Assembly (NCBI GenBank): GCA_947628235.1
Contig: CANQZC010000008.1
Span: 1-64,000, forward strand
DNA length: 64,000 bases
Reading direction: 5' to 3'
Source of the DNA: an uncultured Bacilli bacterium
GTDB taxonomy: Bacteria > Bacillota_I > Bacilli_A > RF39 > UBA660
The position numbers and the translations under genes are program-made. Shown here in pieces: positions 17,738-25,955 of this stretch (position 1 is the first letter of the stretch; every line of letters begins with the position of its first letter). The notes beneath the pieces were generated by a model that had not been told where the DNA came from, did not search any database, and worked only from the letters and a program-made list of their open reading frames with translations.

Positions 17738-17965
17738 ATGGCAGAAGACTATCAAATCCTTTATGAGCAGTTAAAAGAAATCGATTATCATCTTTCTAGT
17801 ATTCTTCAAGAAGAAAAGAATTTAAAGCGGGAAGTAGAGGAATTTTTATCCATTGATTATCATCCTTATCTAGATACAGAAATGAAAGAACAAATCGAAA
17901 ATATAACGAAAATAGAAAATAGATTATCGAAGGATACGATGTTTACAATCGCCCACCTTCGATAG
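17738..17965 (+). CDS. Small charged helical protein in the T7SS cluster
   Basis: A 75-residue hypothetical protein, probably a short helical hairpin (DYQILYEQLKEI and LSSILQEEKNLKREVEEFL). It starts on the base after the previous stop, so it is probably translated by re-initiation. Size and helical content are like the small partner proteins (Lap/LapX-type) encoded next to LXG substrates, which bind the helical targeting region. That comparison is by context only. A hairpin terminator overlaps its 3' end. Confidence 0.6.
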   Translation: MAEDYQILYEQLKEIDYHLSSILQEEKNLKREVEEFLSIDYHPYLDTEMKEQIENITKIENRLSKDTMFTIAHLR

Positions 17966-17973
17966 TCTTTTTT
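17926..17973 (+). terminator. Terminator reaching into the 17738 gene
   Basis: ATCGAAGG (17926-17933) pairs with CCTTCGAT (17956-17963), 22-base loop, then a T-run. The TAG stop (17963-17965) begins at the end of the 3' arm. Confidence 0.55.
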
Positions 17974-18001
17974 TCATGAAAAAAGAAAATAGAGACATAC
18001 T

Positions 18002-18027
18002 AAAAGTGTCTACTATTTGACACTTTT
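18002..18027. promoter_or_regulatory. Inverted repeat upstream of the 642-residue T7SS candidate gene
   Basis: AAAAGTGTC (18002-18010) and GACACTTTT (18019-18027) form a perfect 9-bp inverted repeat. No long T-run follows, so it may be a second terminator or an operator. Confidence 0.45.
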
Positions 18028-18058
18028 GAAAAAACTTTCAAAAATCTATTTTGAATAA

Positions 18059-18067
18059 TGCTATAAT
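18059..18067 (+). promoter_or_regulatory. Extended -10 promoter of the 642-residue gene
   Basis: TG-C-TATAAT (TATAAT 18062-18067) lies 23 bases upstream of the start. The TTGACA at 18017 is too far away to be its -35. Confidence 0.65.
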
Positions 18068-18090
18068 GAAGATAATGGTAGGTGATAATC

Positions 18091-20019
18091 ATGTTAGCAA
18101 CCTCTAAACCAAATTTTCAAACAACAACAAAAGGAATGGCGACAACCACTAGACCAAAAGATCAATTTCAGACCGTTTATTTTGGAGATACTTCCTATGA
18201 GTCTGTAGAAGTGTATGCTGAAAATACCTTTTCATCCGAAGAGTTTTTAGCCCAACAAAAACAGGAAGCAGAAAAACTTTTAGTCGCTTATGAGGATTCC
18301 ATTGAGGAAGTGAAAGAAGAACAAAAACGATTAAAGAAATTACGGGATGAACTAGATAGGAAAACGGGTACCTATCAAGTTTCTTTAAAAGCAAATTGGG
18401 AAAATATTATTAGTTCTATTAATGGGTATATTGCTTATGGAATGCCTTTAGAAAATGAGATTCCTTATACACCGGAGCAGTTTGCAGAACTTTCGGAAGA
18501 AGAACAAATTCAAATTGTCATTGATGCTTCTCCGCTCTTAGCTGGTTATTATGATAATATCCAAAGATTTACAAAGGAATATAATGCCTTAATTGAGGAT
18601 ATTACGAAGGGAGAATTTCATACTTATGAAGAACTTACAGAGCAACAAAAGGCATTAGATAACGATTTAACTGCTTTACAAAGTGGACGATACGCTATTC
18701 ATCAACGACAAAAAGAATTTCCTTATATGGAATTAGCGACTACTCAAGACTATTTAGACTATGTAGAGGAACAAAAGAAAAATCCAGATCGCGTTGATTT
18801 AAAAACCTTAGATAGAGATAATGAAAAAGGTATTTATGAAGGACAATGTAATATTGTAGCTTTAGGAAGAATGGCAGATGCCAAAGAAGTACCTCATTAT
18901 TTAGTGGAAGAAATATTAGATAAAATTCATTATGATGCTCTTACGGAAGATCAGCGTATGATGTATAGTTATCTTTATGATAAAAAGGAATATGGATTAT
19001 TAAAAGACTATTTAGAGGCGATTGAAGATAGTGTCAACCGTTCTCGTGGTAGAATGGAAGCAGAAGAGTTCTTAAAGTCTGTAACGAATGAAAAAGGAGA
19101 GATAGACCTCAATGCTTGGAATGCTTTATTGGCAGGAGGAAAAGGTTTTGGTGATGGACTTGAAAATTTTGGAGAAGGTCTTTTAAATGTTTTCCGTACC
19201 GAAGGAATGATTTCTACGAATCAATATGCACAAATGTATATTCTAGAAGCCTTAGACTCTTCGTTAGGAATGAAAGTAGCGTATGATACAGGAGTAGCGG
19301 TAGGAACAGTGACTCCAACGATTCTTCTTTCCACTACGGCTTCCCTTGTTGTTACGCCAGCGGGAGGAAAAGCAGTCGGTGCCGCTATCAATAAAATTGG
19401 TTCTGCTTTAGTCGGTATTTCTGCTGCTGGAAATGCCAAAAATCAAGCTCTAGTAGATGGATATGGTTTGGTAGAAGCTTCTCTTTATGGAACTTGTACA
19501 GGTCTATCAAAATCTACCTTAGGATACTTTTTAGGAAGAATTCCTGGATTGAGTAAAGAAGCAGGATTATCCATGAAAAATATTTTTCTTGGTGGTATTG
19601 AGAAAAGTACCTATACTTTTGTCGATGCCGGAATGAGAGCCGCTATCTTACAAGAGCCTGTTGATTTAAGCGGACTTACAGAAGATGCTAGAAATGCTTT
19701 TATGGTGGGAGCGTTTATGACTTTTATAACGAATGGAACAGGAGAAACAATTCGTTGTATTATTGACAATCAAGAAGTGAATGTCAATGTCAAATCCTTT
19801 TTCACTTATTTACTAAATCATAAAAATGCCCCTTATGTACAAGCCTTAAAGGCTGCTATACCAACCGTATTTACTGATTTAGCAGTTACTCCATTAGCAG
19901 CTAGTACGGATGTGGCTTCGGTAGGGAGTGAACCAGTAGATCCACCACCACGAACAACTCCTCAACATCGTTCTTTTCAAGAAGATCTTCAAAATGAACC
20001 AGGATATCGTTGGATGTAA
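18091..20019 (+). CDS. Large T7SS-associated protein, candidate effector
   Basis: A ~642-residue protein with no signal peptide. The N-terminal third is helical and coiled-coil rich. Around residues 345-480 there is a glycine- and alanine-rich moderately hydrophobic region (GFGDGLENFGEGLLNVFRTEG, then VAVGTVTPTILLSTTASLVV and related stretches) that resembles the pre-toxin or membrane-active middle region of T7SS polymorphic toxins. The C-terminus ends in a Pro-rich linker and a short tail. GGTGAT before ATG 18091 decides the start over GTG 18082. No known toxin motif and no obvious immunity gene follow, so effector status is inference from architecture and position. Confidence 0.6.
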   Translation: MLATSKPNFQTTTKGMATTTRPKDQFQTVYFGDTSYESVEVYAENTFSSEEFLAQQKQEAEKLLVAYEDSIEEVKEEQKRLKKLRDELDRKTGTYQVSLKANWENIISSINGYIAYGMPLENEIPYTPEQFAELSEEEQIQIVIDASPLLAGYYDNIQRFTKEYNALIEDITKGEFHTYEELTEQQKALDNDLTALQSGRYAIHQRQKEFPYMELATTQDYLDYVEEQKKNPDRVDLKTLDRDNEKGIYEGQCNIVALGRMADAKEVPHYLVEEILDKIHYDALTEDQRMMYSYLYDKKEYGLLKDYLEAIEDSVNRSRGRMEAEEFLKSVTNEKGEIDLNAWNALLAGGKGFGDGLENFGEGLLNVFRTEGMISTNQYAQMYILEALDSSLGMKVAYDTGVAVGTVTPTILLSTTASLVVTPAGGKAVGAAINKIGSALVGISAAGNAKNQALVDGYGLVEASLYGTCTGLSKSTLGYFLGRIPGLSKEAGLSMKNIFLGGIEKSTYTFVDAGMRAAILQEPVDLSGLTEDARNAFMVGAFMTFITNGTGETIRCIIDNQEVNVNVKSFFTYLLNHKNAPYVQALKAAIPTVFTDLAVTPLAASTDVASVGSEPVDPPPRTTPQHRSFQEDLQNEPGYRWM

Positions 20020-20043
20020 AATTTGTCAATTTTTGTAAATAAG

Positions 20044-20084
20044 GTCATCCTTAGGATGGCAAAGAAATAGAAATATGTTACAAT
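20044..20084 (+). promoter_or_regulatory. Promoter of the zinc dehydrogenase gene with an adjacent inverted repeat
   Basis: TATG-T-TACAAT (-10 at 20079-20084). Upstream, GTCATCC (20044-20050) and GGATGGC (20054-20060) form a 7-bp hairpin or operator-like repeat around the -35 position. Confidence 0.55.
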
Positions 20085-20108
20085 GAAAAAAGATAGGGAG
20101 GTACATAT

Positions 20109-21134
20109 ATGAGATGTGTAGCAATTAAAGGAGCTCGGGAGTTTGAAGTAAAAGAGGTAGCAGAACCCGTAGCTCAAAATGGAAATGTTTTAATTCAGGT
20201 AAGAAAGACAGGAATTTGTGGATCTGATATTCATTATTGGGTAGCAGGAGAACCTGTAGGACTCGTTATGGGTCATGAATATTGTGGAGTTGTTGAAGAT
20301 CCTGGAAGTAGAAGTGATTTAAAAGTAGGAGATAGAGTAACGGCTTTACCTATTTCTCCTTGTGGACATTGTCCTGCTTGTTTAACAGGAAATCCACAAT
20401 ATTGTCCAGAAACATGGACTTATGCGACAGGATTATCTTTAACGAATCCTGGAGGATTAGCGCCTAAGATGACCATTCGTCCAGATATGGTAATTAAAGT
20501 TCCTGATACGGTATCTGATGAAGAAGTAGCGATGGTAGAACCAACCGCTGTTGGACTTCATGCCGTTCATTTAGCGGATATTAAAGTAGGTACGAGAGTA
20601 CTTGTTGTTGGGGGAGGTATTATTGGACTTGTCTCTGCTATGTTTGCTAAAATGGAAGGCGCTACTTATGTAGCTGTATCAGAAACGAATCCAGCTCGTG
20701 GAGAAAAAGCAGTAAAATTAGGAGTAGCAGATGAATGGTATGATGCCAAAGATCCAGAAGTTATTTCTAAGATGATAGCTAAAACGAATGGTGGTTTCGA
20801 TTTTGTTATTGAATGTTGTGGAAATGCGCCTGCCGTTAGTACTGCTTTAACCGTAGTAAAACCTGGGGGAAGAACGATTTTAGTAGGGGTTTCTATGGAT
20901 CCTGTTACGATCCCAACCGTTCTTGCAGTTATGAGAGAATTAGATGTACAAGGAGCTATTGCTTATACGAGAGAAGAATTCCAAGCTTGTATTGATTTAA
21001 TGGCAGAAAAGAAAATTAATGTATTACAATTTGTAGATGATATTGTTGGACTTGATCAAGTACAAGCCTCTTATGAAAGATTAACATCAGGAACCGATGA
21101 TGCCGTAAAAATCTTAGTAGATCCGAATAGATAA
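20109..21134 (+). CDS. Zinc-dependent medium-chain alcohol/polyol dehydrogenase
   Basis: A 341-residue cytoplasmic NAD(P)-dependent dehydrogenase of the sorbitol/threonine dehydrogenase type. Catalytic zinc ligands are in GICGSDIHYW and MGHEYCG. The structural zinc lobe has four cysteines in CGHCPACLTGNPQYC. The Rossmann fold is marked by VLVVGGGIIGL, and FDFVIECCG is typical. Start is supported by GGGAGG. It is a single gene between the T7SS region and an ASCH gene. The substrate is likely a polyol or sugar-derived alcohol, but no neighbouring transporter or kinase indicates which. Confidence 0.93.
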   Translation: MRCVAIKGAREFEVKEVAEPVAQNGNVLIQVRKTGICGSDIHYWVAGEPVGLVMGHEYCGVVEDPGSRSDLKVGDRVTALPISPCGHCPACLTGNPQYCPETWTYATGLSLTNPGGLAPKMTIRPDMVIKVPDTVSDEEVAMVEPTAVGLHAVHLADIKVGTRVLVVGGGIIGLVSAMFAKMEGATYVAVSETNPARGEKAVKLGVADEWYDAKDPEVISKMIAKTNGGFDFVIECCGNAPAVSTALTVVKPGGRTILVGVSMDPVTIPTVLAVMRELDVQGAIAYTREEFQACIDLMAEKKINVLQFVDDIVGLDQVQASYERLTSGTDDAVKILVDPNR

Positions 21135-21135
21135 G

Positions 21136-21158
21136 AGTTAAGATTTCTTAACTTTTTT
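21136..21158 (+). terminator. Terminator of the dehydrogenase gene
   Basis: AGTTAAG (21136-21142) pairs with CTTAACT (21147-21153) and a T-run follows, one base after the stop codon. Confidence 0.75.
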
Positions 21159-21175
21159 CTTATATAGGGAGGATT

Positions 21176-21565
21176 ATGAAAGTAATTACCGTAAAACAAC
21201 CTTTCGCTACTTTAATTGCGGAAGGATTAAAAATATATGAGTTTCGAACATGGAAAACATCCTATCGTGGAGAGATTTGGATTCATGCGGGAAAAGGCGT
21301 TGATAAAGAAGCCATGAAAAGATATGAACATTTAGGACTTTCTTATCCTAAAGGATGCATTATTGCCCGTGCGAATCTAACGGATTGTGTCTCTGTCGAT
21401 GAAACACTAAGAAAAAAATTAGAAGCCAAAGACCCACTCGTTTATTATGGCGTTCTTCATTCTCCAAATTGGAAGGGATATGGATTTTATCTTACGAATA
21501 TAGAAAAAGTAACACCCATTCCTGCCTCTGGTAAACTAAGTTTTTGGGAGTATCCTGATAAGTAG
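21176..21565 (+). CDS. ASCH-domain protein
   Basis: A 129-residue protein with the ASCH (PUA-like) pattern: ITVKQPFATLIAEGLKIYEFRTW at the N-terminus, then GEIWIHAGKG and GCIIARANLTDC. The family binds RNA or modified nucleotides; some members hydrolyse N4-acetylcytidine and others are thought to be translation coactivators. The N-terminal K-x-Y-E-x-R-x-W block is the conserved face. It has a good GGGAGG site and is followed after 6 bases by a GNAT gene, so the two are probably cotranscribed. The exact activity is not known. Confidence 0.85.
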   Translation: MKVITVKQPFATLIAEGLKIYEFRTWKTSYRGEIWIHAGKGVDKEAMKRYEHLGLSYPKGCIIARANLTDCVSVDETLRKKLEAKDPLVYYGVLHSPNWKGYGFYLTNIEKVTPIPASGKLSFWEYPDK

Positions 21566-21571
21566 TGGATT

Positions 21572-22033
21572 ATGAAAATAGAAAGTATTTATGAACATTT
21601 AGATCTCTTAGATGAGATTATTACACTTACGCAAAAAGAGTGGGGAAGTTATGCAAATGAAGAAGAATTTCAACAAAAATTAAATCGAAAAAAGAAACAA
21701 ATTTTAGAACTAGAAAAAAGAAATGATTATGCGAAGTTAGTTCTTCTTGAAGGAACTACTTTGATAGGCTTTATTTCCTTATTTCCAACCGATGGCGAAG
21801 AACATCAAGAACTAACGCCTTGGTATGCGACAATGTATGTGAAAGAAGAATATCGAGGACGGGGATATTCACGCCTTCTTCATGAAGCCTTATTAAAAGA
21901 AGCAAAGAAAAGGGGATATTCGAAAGTTTATTTAAAGACAGATTTAAAAAATTATTATGAGAAATGGGGAGCTATCTATTTAGATACTCTTTCGAATGGC
22001 GAAAAATTATATTATTTTCAAATAGAAGAATAG
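21572..22033 (+). CDS. GNAT-family N-acetyltransferase
   Basis: A 153-residue acetyl-CoA dependent acetyltransferase. The CoA-binding motif A is seen as MYVKEEYRGRGYSRLLHEALLKEAKKRGYS (R-G-R-G-Y with the following helix), and the ending FYEKW-like NYYEKWGAIYLDT is typical. The N-terminal part carries the substrate site and is not diagnostic. It lies 6 bases after the ASCH gene. Substrate unknown. Confidence 0.9.
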   Translation: MKIESIYEHLDLLDEIITLTQKEWGSYANEEEFQQKLNRKKKQILELEKRNDYAKLVLLEGTTLIGFISLFPTDGEEHQELTPWYATMYVKEEYRGRGYSRLLHEALLKEAKKRGYSKVYLKTDLKNYYEKWGAIYLDTLSNGEKLYYFQIEE

Positions 22034-22045
22034 AGAAGTGATGGT

Positions 22046-22087
22046 ATGAAAAAAGATGGAAGCTGGATGAAAAATGGAACCATCTAA
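22046..22087 (+). CDS. Possible 13-codon leader ORF overlapping the YgjV gene start
   Basis: ATG at 22046 after AAGTGATGG opens a short frame, MKKDGSWMKNGTI, that ends at TAA 22085-22087, after the YgjV start at 22074. The main gene has only a poor site of its own, so coupled translation through this mini-ORF is possible. It may equally be chance. Confidence 0.3.
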   Translation: MKKDGSWMKNGTI

Positions 22088-22589
22088 CAATTTTTTAATT
22101 GCCCAAATTCTTGGGATAGTCGCGCTTATTGTCCTTGTCATTAGTTGGCAACAAGAGAAGAAAAAAGCGTTACTTCATTGTCAAATTGTTTCTGGACTTC
22201 TCTTTTCTATTCAATATCTTTTTTTACATGCTTATACCGGTGCGATTATTCACTTTCTAAGTGCTGTTCGTAATTTTGTTTTCTCTAGGTATCCGAAACG
22301 AGCGCCACTTTCTTTTCTCATCCTTATTTTAGGCCTTGGAACCTTTTTATCCTTACTGAATTATGATGGTTGGATCAGTTTATTTCCTCTTATTGCCTAT
22401 CTTCTTTATGGAACAGCAGTTTGGATAGGAAATTTATTAGGGATTCGCCTTGCGAATGTCATTAGTGATCTTTTAGGAATTCTCTATAATTTTTATGTAG
22501 CCGCTTATGTATCTTTAGTTACTTCGGTCATTGAACTTTTTTCTACTTTGGTATCTATTTATCGTTTTCATATCAAAAAAAGGTTGTAA
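22074..22589 (+). CDS. YgjV-family inner membrane protein
   Basis: A 171-residue protein with about six hydrophobic helices. The pattern matches the YgjV family: an N-terminal ILGIVALIVLVISWQQ, then IVSGLLFSIQYLFLHAYTGA and SAVRNFVFSR. Family function is unknown; a role in small-molecule transport has been suggested. An in-frame TGA at 22068 forces the start to be at or after 22074. The stop codon lies in the loop base of the terminator. Confidence 0.85.
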   Translation: MEPSNNFLIAQILGIVALIVLVISWQQEKKKALLHCQIVSGLLFSIQYLFLHAYTGAIIHFLSAVRNFVFSRYPKRAPLSFLILILGLGTFLSLLNYDGWISLFPLIAYLLYGTAVWIGNLLGIRLANVISDLLGILYNFYVAAYVSLVTSVIELFSTLVSIYRFHIKKRL

Positions 22590-22604
22590 AAAACAATCTT
22601 TTTT
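22576..22604 (+). terminator. Terminator enclosing the YgjV stop codon
   Basis: AAAAAAGGTTGT pairs with ACAATCTTTTTT (one G-T pair). The TAA stop (22587-22589) lies at the stem-loop junction. Confidence 0.75.
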
Positions 22605-22607
22605 CTA

Positions 22608-22637
22608 TTTACAATATACCCATATAGGGTATATAAT
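22608..22637 (+). promoter_or_regulatory. Copper operon promoter with CsoR operator
   Basis: TTTACA (22608-22613), 18 bases, TATAAT (22632-22637). A perfect palindrome ATATACCC-ATATA-GGGTATAT (22614-22634) fills the spacer and enters the -10. TACCC...GGGTA is the known CsoR operator form in Bacillus. CsoR bound here would block RNA polymerase, and Cu(I) would release it. Confidence 0.85.
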
Positions 22638-22652
22638 AAAGATGGTGATATG

Positions 22653-22940
22653 ATGAAGGAAGAAAAGCATACTTACCGTGATATGGAAACGAAAAAAGTG
22701 ATAACAAATCGTTTGAATCGAATTGAAGGACAAATTAAAGGAGTCAAAAAAATGGTCGAAAAAGACTGTTATTGTAATGATATCTTAATTCAATTATCAG
22801 CCATTCAAAGTGCGGTAAAAAGTTTATCGAATCAATTGTTAGAAAATCATTTAAACACTTGTATTTGTAAAAATCTACAAGAAGGAAATACAGAAGTATT
22901 AGAAGAACTTACTAGTTTATTTAAAAGGTTTAATAAATAA
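22653..22940 (+). CDS. csoR: Copper-sensing repressor CsoR
   Basis: A ~95-residue all-helical DUF156 repressor. The family signature is seen: ITNRLNRIEGQIKGVKKMV, then CYCNDILIQLSAIQSAV, and the metal-binding Cys-His-Cys fingerprint formed by the Cys before NDILIQ with His and Cys in ENHLNTCICK. It represses copper genes until Cu(I) binds. ATG codons at 22650 and 22653 are adjacent; GGTGAT spacing favours the second. It heads the operon with copZ and copA and has its own operator in front, so it is autoregulated. Confidence 0.92.
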   Translation: MKEEKHTYRDMETKKVITNRLNRIEGQIKGVKKMVEKDCYCNDILIQLSAIQSAVKSLSNQLLENHLNTCICKNLQEGNTEVLEELTSLFKRFNK

Positions 22941-22949
22941 GGAGGAATT

Positions 22950-23159
22950 ATGAAAGAATTAGTATGGAAAGTAACAGGAATGCATTGTGAAGGATGTGAG
23001 GCAAGAATCAAAAAGAGTTTGCTTGCTATCCAAGGAGTAGAAGAAGTAGAAGCAAATCATGAGACAGGGAAAGTAAAAATAAAAATTTCTAAAGATATCG
23101 AGGAAGAACTTGCTGATCGCCTTTCTGATATCGGTTTTCCAAGAGATGAGAATCTATGA
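22950..23159 (+). CDS. copZ: Copper chaperone CopZ (heavy-metal-associated domain)
   Basis: A 69-residue protein with the ferredoxin-like HMA fold and the Cu(I)-binding loop GMHCEGCEARI near residues 10-20. It delivers copper to CopA in the cytoplasm. It has a strong AAGGAGG site, starts 9 bases after csoR and overlaps copA by ATGA, so stoichiometric production is likely. Confidence 0.92.
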   Translation: MKELVWKVTGMHCEGCEARIKKSLLAIQGVEEVEANHETGKVKIKISKDIEEELADRLSDIGFPRDENL

Positions 23160-25318
23160 AAAAAATTATTTTAAAAGTAGAAGGAATGAGTTGTAGTGCT
23201 TGTTCGAATGGATTAGAAAAATATTTAAAAAAGCAAAAAGGAATTCATGAGGCGAGTGTTAATTTGGTATTAGCGCAAGCATCGATTCAATACGATGATT
23301 CTCTTACCATTTCTGATTTAAATCGGTTTATTGAAGAAGCTGGATTTGAAAGTAGTGGAGAATGGACATTAGAAGAGAGCAAGAAAAAAGAACCGATTCT
23401 TTTCGTTACGATTCTTTTTCTTTTCTTTCTATATGTAACGATGGGAGGAATGATTCATCTTCCAAGCCTTCCTTTTTTAAGTATGGAAAAAAATCCTGAG
23501 ATTTTGGCATGTTTTGAATTCTTTATGACACTTGCCTTTTTGTACTATGGAAAAGATATTTTAAAGAGTGGTTTTAAGAATGTCATTCATCGTACTCCGA
23601 ATATGGATACACTAGTTTCTCTTGGCGTACTAGCTAGTTTGGGATATAGTCTCTATTATTTTTTCCCAACGATTTTAGGGAGTCCACACTATTTTCACCA
23701 TCTTTATTTTGAATCTGTCGTTATGGTTATTTACTTTATTAAGTTAGGTCGTTTCTTAGATGGAAAAAGTAAAGAAAAAACGAAAGAGGCATTAAAAGAA
23801 TTAGTTCAAATAACCCCTCAAAAAGCTCTTTTAAAAAAAGGTGATAAAGAGATAGAAGTTACGATTGATGAAGTTCAAAAAGGAGACTTATTAATTGCCA
23901 AACCAGGACAGAAAATTGCGGTAGATGGAATTATTAAAAAAGGTTCTTCTCATTTAGAACAAGCTTTTATTACCGGGGAATCAGTACCTGAGAAAAAAGA
24001 AGTAGGAGAGGAAGTTATTGCAGGAAGTGTCAATATCGATGGATATTTAGAATATGAAGCAGTACGAATTGGAAAGGATTCTACTATTTCAGAAATTGTC
24101 CGTTTAGTGGTGGAAGCTTCCAACTCGAAAGCACCAATTGGAAGATTAGCGGATAAAGTAAGTGGCTATTTTGTTCCATTTATCTTAGGGATTGCCCTTC
24201 TTACTTTGATAGTATCTCTTCTTTTATCCGTTCCTTTAGAAGAAGCATTTACTTCTTTTGTGACAGTCTTAGTCGTTGCTTGTCCTTGCGCTTTAGGACT
24301 TGCTACTCCTCTTGCGATGGTTGTTAGTGTAGGAAGATGTGCCAAAGAAGGAATCTTGATAAAAAGTAGTGAAACCTTAGAAGCTACTTCTAAGATTGAT
24401 ACCATTATCTTTGATAAGACAGGAACCCTTACTTATGGAAATCTCCAAGTATTTCATATCTATACTTCGGTAGAAGAAAAGAAAGTAAAACAGATTGTGA
24501 TGAGTCTTGAAAAATATTCAAACCATCCCATCAGTCAAGCCTTTAAAACTTATGAAAAAGAATTTTCTCTTCTAGAAGTAACCGACTTTCAAAATTTACC
24601 AGGAATGGGAATTGAAGGAGTTATCGATGGCAAAAAATATCAAATAGGAAATGAAAAATTAGTCTCTAAGAAAAAGTATGAAAAAGAAGCTTCTTCTTTG
24701 ATGCAAGAAGGATGTAGTTTACTTTATGTCATCGAAGAAGGGGAAGTGATTGCTCTTTTTGGTGTAAAAGATATTGTTCGTGAATATGCCAAAGAGACAA
24801 TTGATGCCTTAAAGAAAATGGGAAAAGAAGTAATTATGTTAACAGGAGATAATGAAAAGACGGCTTCTTTGATCGCATCCTCTTTAGCGATAGATTCTTT
24901 TGTCGCAGATGTGTTACCAAAAGAAAAGACGGAAGAAGTTCAAAAACTACTAGATCAAGGAAAGAAAGTAATGATGGTAGGAGATGGAATTAACGATGCT
25001 CCTTCTCTTACTTTAGCGACTGTGGGAGTGAGTGTTTTAAGTGGAAGTGATATTGCGACCGACTCTTCAGATGTCATTTTAATGCATGATGATATTTCTA
25101 AGTTACCAAAGTTTTTTCAAATTAGTAAACGAACGATTTTAAATATTCAGGAAAATTTATTTTGGGCTTTCTTCTATAACCTTTTAATGATTCCTATCGC
25201 GATGGGGTTATTAAAACCAATTGGACTTTCTATGAATCCGATGATTGCCTCTTTAACGATGACAATCAGTAGTTTAACCGTTGTATTGAATGCTCTTCGA
25301 TTACGGGGAGGAAAATAG
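23156..25318 (+). CDS. copA: Copper-exporting P1B-type ATPase CopA
   Basis: A 720-residue Cu(I) efflux pump. One N-terminal metal-binding domain has GMSCSAC (residues 9-15). The transmembrane CPC is at 376-378 (VVACPCALGLATPLAM). The phosphorylation site is D420 in DKTGTLT, the nucleotide-binding HP motif appears in KYSNHPISQAF, and the hinge is GDGINDAPS near 609. Eight membrane helices are expected. Start overlaps copZ. No terminator is evident before the next promoter at 25325. Confidence 0.96.
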   Translation: MKKIILKVEGMSCSACSNGLEKYLKKQKGIHEASVNLVLAQASIQYDDSLTISDLNRFIEEAGFESSGEWTLEESKKKEPILFVTILFLFFLYVTMGGMIHLPSLPFLSMEKNPEILACFEFFMTLAFLYYGKDILKSGFKNVIHRTPNMDTLVSLGVLASLGYSLYYFFPTILGSPHYFHHLYFESVVMVIYFIKLGRFLDGKSKEKTKEALKELVQITPQKALLKKGDKEIEVTIDEVQKGDLLIAKPGQKIAVDGIIKKGSSHLEQAFITGESVPEKKEVGEEVIAGSVNIDGYLEYEAVRIGKDSTISEIVRLVVEASNSKAPIGRLADKVSGYFVPFILGIALLTLIVSLLLSVPLEEAFTSFVTVLVVACPCALGLATPLAMVVSVGRCAKEGILIKSSETLEATSKIDTIIFDKTGTLTYGNLQVFHIYTSVEEKKVKQIVMSLEKYSNHPISQAFKTYEKEFSLLEVTDFQNLPGMGIEGVIDGKKYQIGNEKLVSKKKYEKEASSLMQEGCSLLYVIEEGEVIALFGVKDIVREYAKETIDALKKMGKEVIMLTGDNEKTASLIASSLAIDSFVADVLPKEKTEEVQKLLDQGKKVMMVGDGINDAPSLTLATVGVSVLSGSDIATDSSDVILMHDDISKLPKFFQISKRTILNIQENLFWAFFYNLLMIPIAMGLLKPIGLSMNPMIASLTMTISSLTVVLNALRLRGGK

Positions 25319-25324
25319 AAAAAG

Positions 25325-25335
25325 TATGATATAAT
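25325..25335 (+). promoter_or_regulatory. Extended -10 promoter of the phospholipid gene operon
   Basis: TATG-A-TATAAT, 20 bases before the start codon, only 6 bases after the copA stop. Confidence 0.7.
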
Positions 25336-25355
25336 AGAGAAAATGGGAGGATGTT

Positions 25356-25943
25356 ATGAAGATTTTTGTAAATTGCCTTACAATTAGTCGTTTTGTAGTA
25401 GCGTTATTTTTACCATGGATGAAATATCAATATTCTTCCTATCTCTTTTTATGTGTCCTTGTCCTTCTTTTCTTAACAGATACTATCGATGGCTTTTTAG
25501 CGCGTAAATTTCAAGTACAAACTTTCTTTGGAGCTTTGATGGATACGATTGCGGATAAAGCGTTAAATATTATTCTACTTCTCTGTTTACTTTCTTCTTG
25601 TCCTCTTTTATGGGTTATTCTACTAGGAGAAATTATTATTTTTGGCATCAATAGTATCGCTTTTTTAACAGGAAAGAGAATTCAAGCTAGTATTTTTGGA
25701 AAAGCGAAAATGTGGTTAGTTGCTTTTTCTATCCTTTTTGGATATCTCTATGAATTTCAAGGATGTGATTATTCTTGGGTAGTAAGTGGTGCTGTTCTTG
25801 CTTTTGTATCTCAGTTGATAACGATTGTAAACTATGTTCAAACGCTCTTCTTACATCCTACTTTTGTTTCTAAGAAGAAAGAAAAAGTTCCTTTTCAAAC
25901 TCTTCTTTTTGATACCCAGTATTATTTAGAAAATAGAAGTTAA
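25356..25943 (+). CDS. CDP-alcohol phosphatidyltransferase
   Basis: A 195-residue membrane enzyme that joins a CDP-activated lipid and an alcohol. The full family motif is seen: DTIDGFLARKFQVQTFFGAL followed by MDTIADK (D-x2-D-G-x2-A-R-x8-G-x3-D-x3-D). In Firmicutes the nearest roles are phosphatidylglycerophosphate synthase (PgsA) or a cardiolipin/PI-type enzyme. It leads a run of genes (RNA methyltransferase, RdgB, pentapeptide, HAD) that are tightly spaced. The alcohol substrate is not decided by sequence. Confidence 0.88.
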   Translation: MKIFVNCLTISRFVVALFLPWMKYQYSSYLFLCVLVLLFLTDTIDGFLARKFQVQTFFGALMDTIADKALNIILLLCLLSSCPLLWVILLGEIIIFGINSIAFLTGKRIQASIFGKAKMWLVAFSILFGYLYEFQGCDYSWVVSGAVLAFVSQLITIVNYVQTLFLHPTFVSKKKEKVPFQTLLFDTQYYLENRS

Positions 25944-25955
25944 GGGAGATTGTTT

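Noticed and set aside
18017..18022. TTGACA as a -35 for the 18091 gene
   Set aside because: It is 39 bases from the -10 at 18062 and lies inside the 18002-18027 inverted repeat.
20109..22033. Carbohydrate catabolic operon around the dehydrogenase
   Set aside because: A terminator separates the dehydrogenase from the ASCH-GNAT pair, and no transporter or kinase is near.
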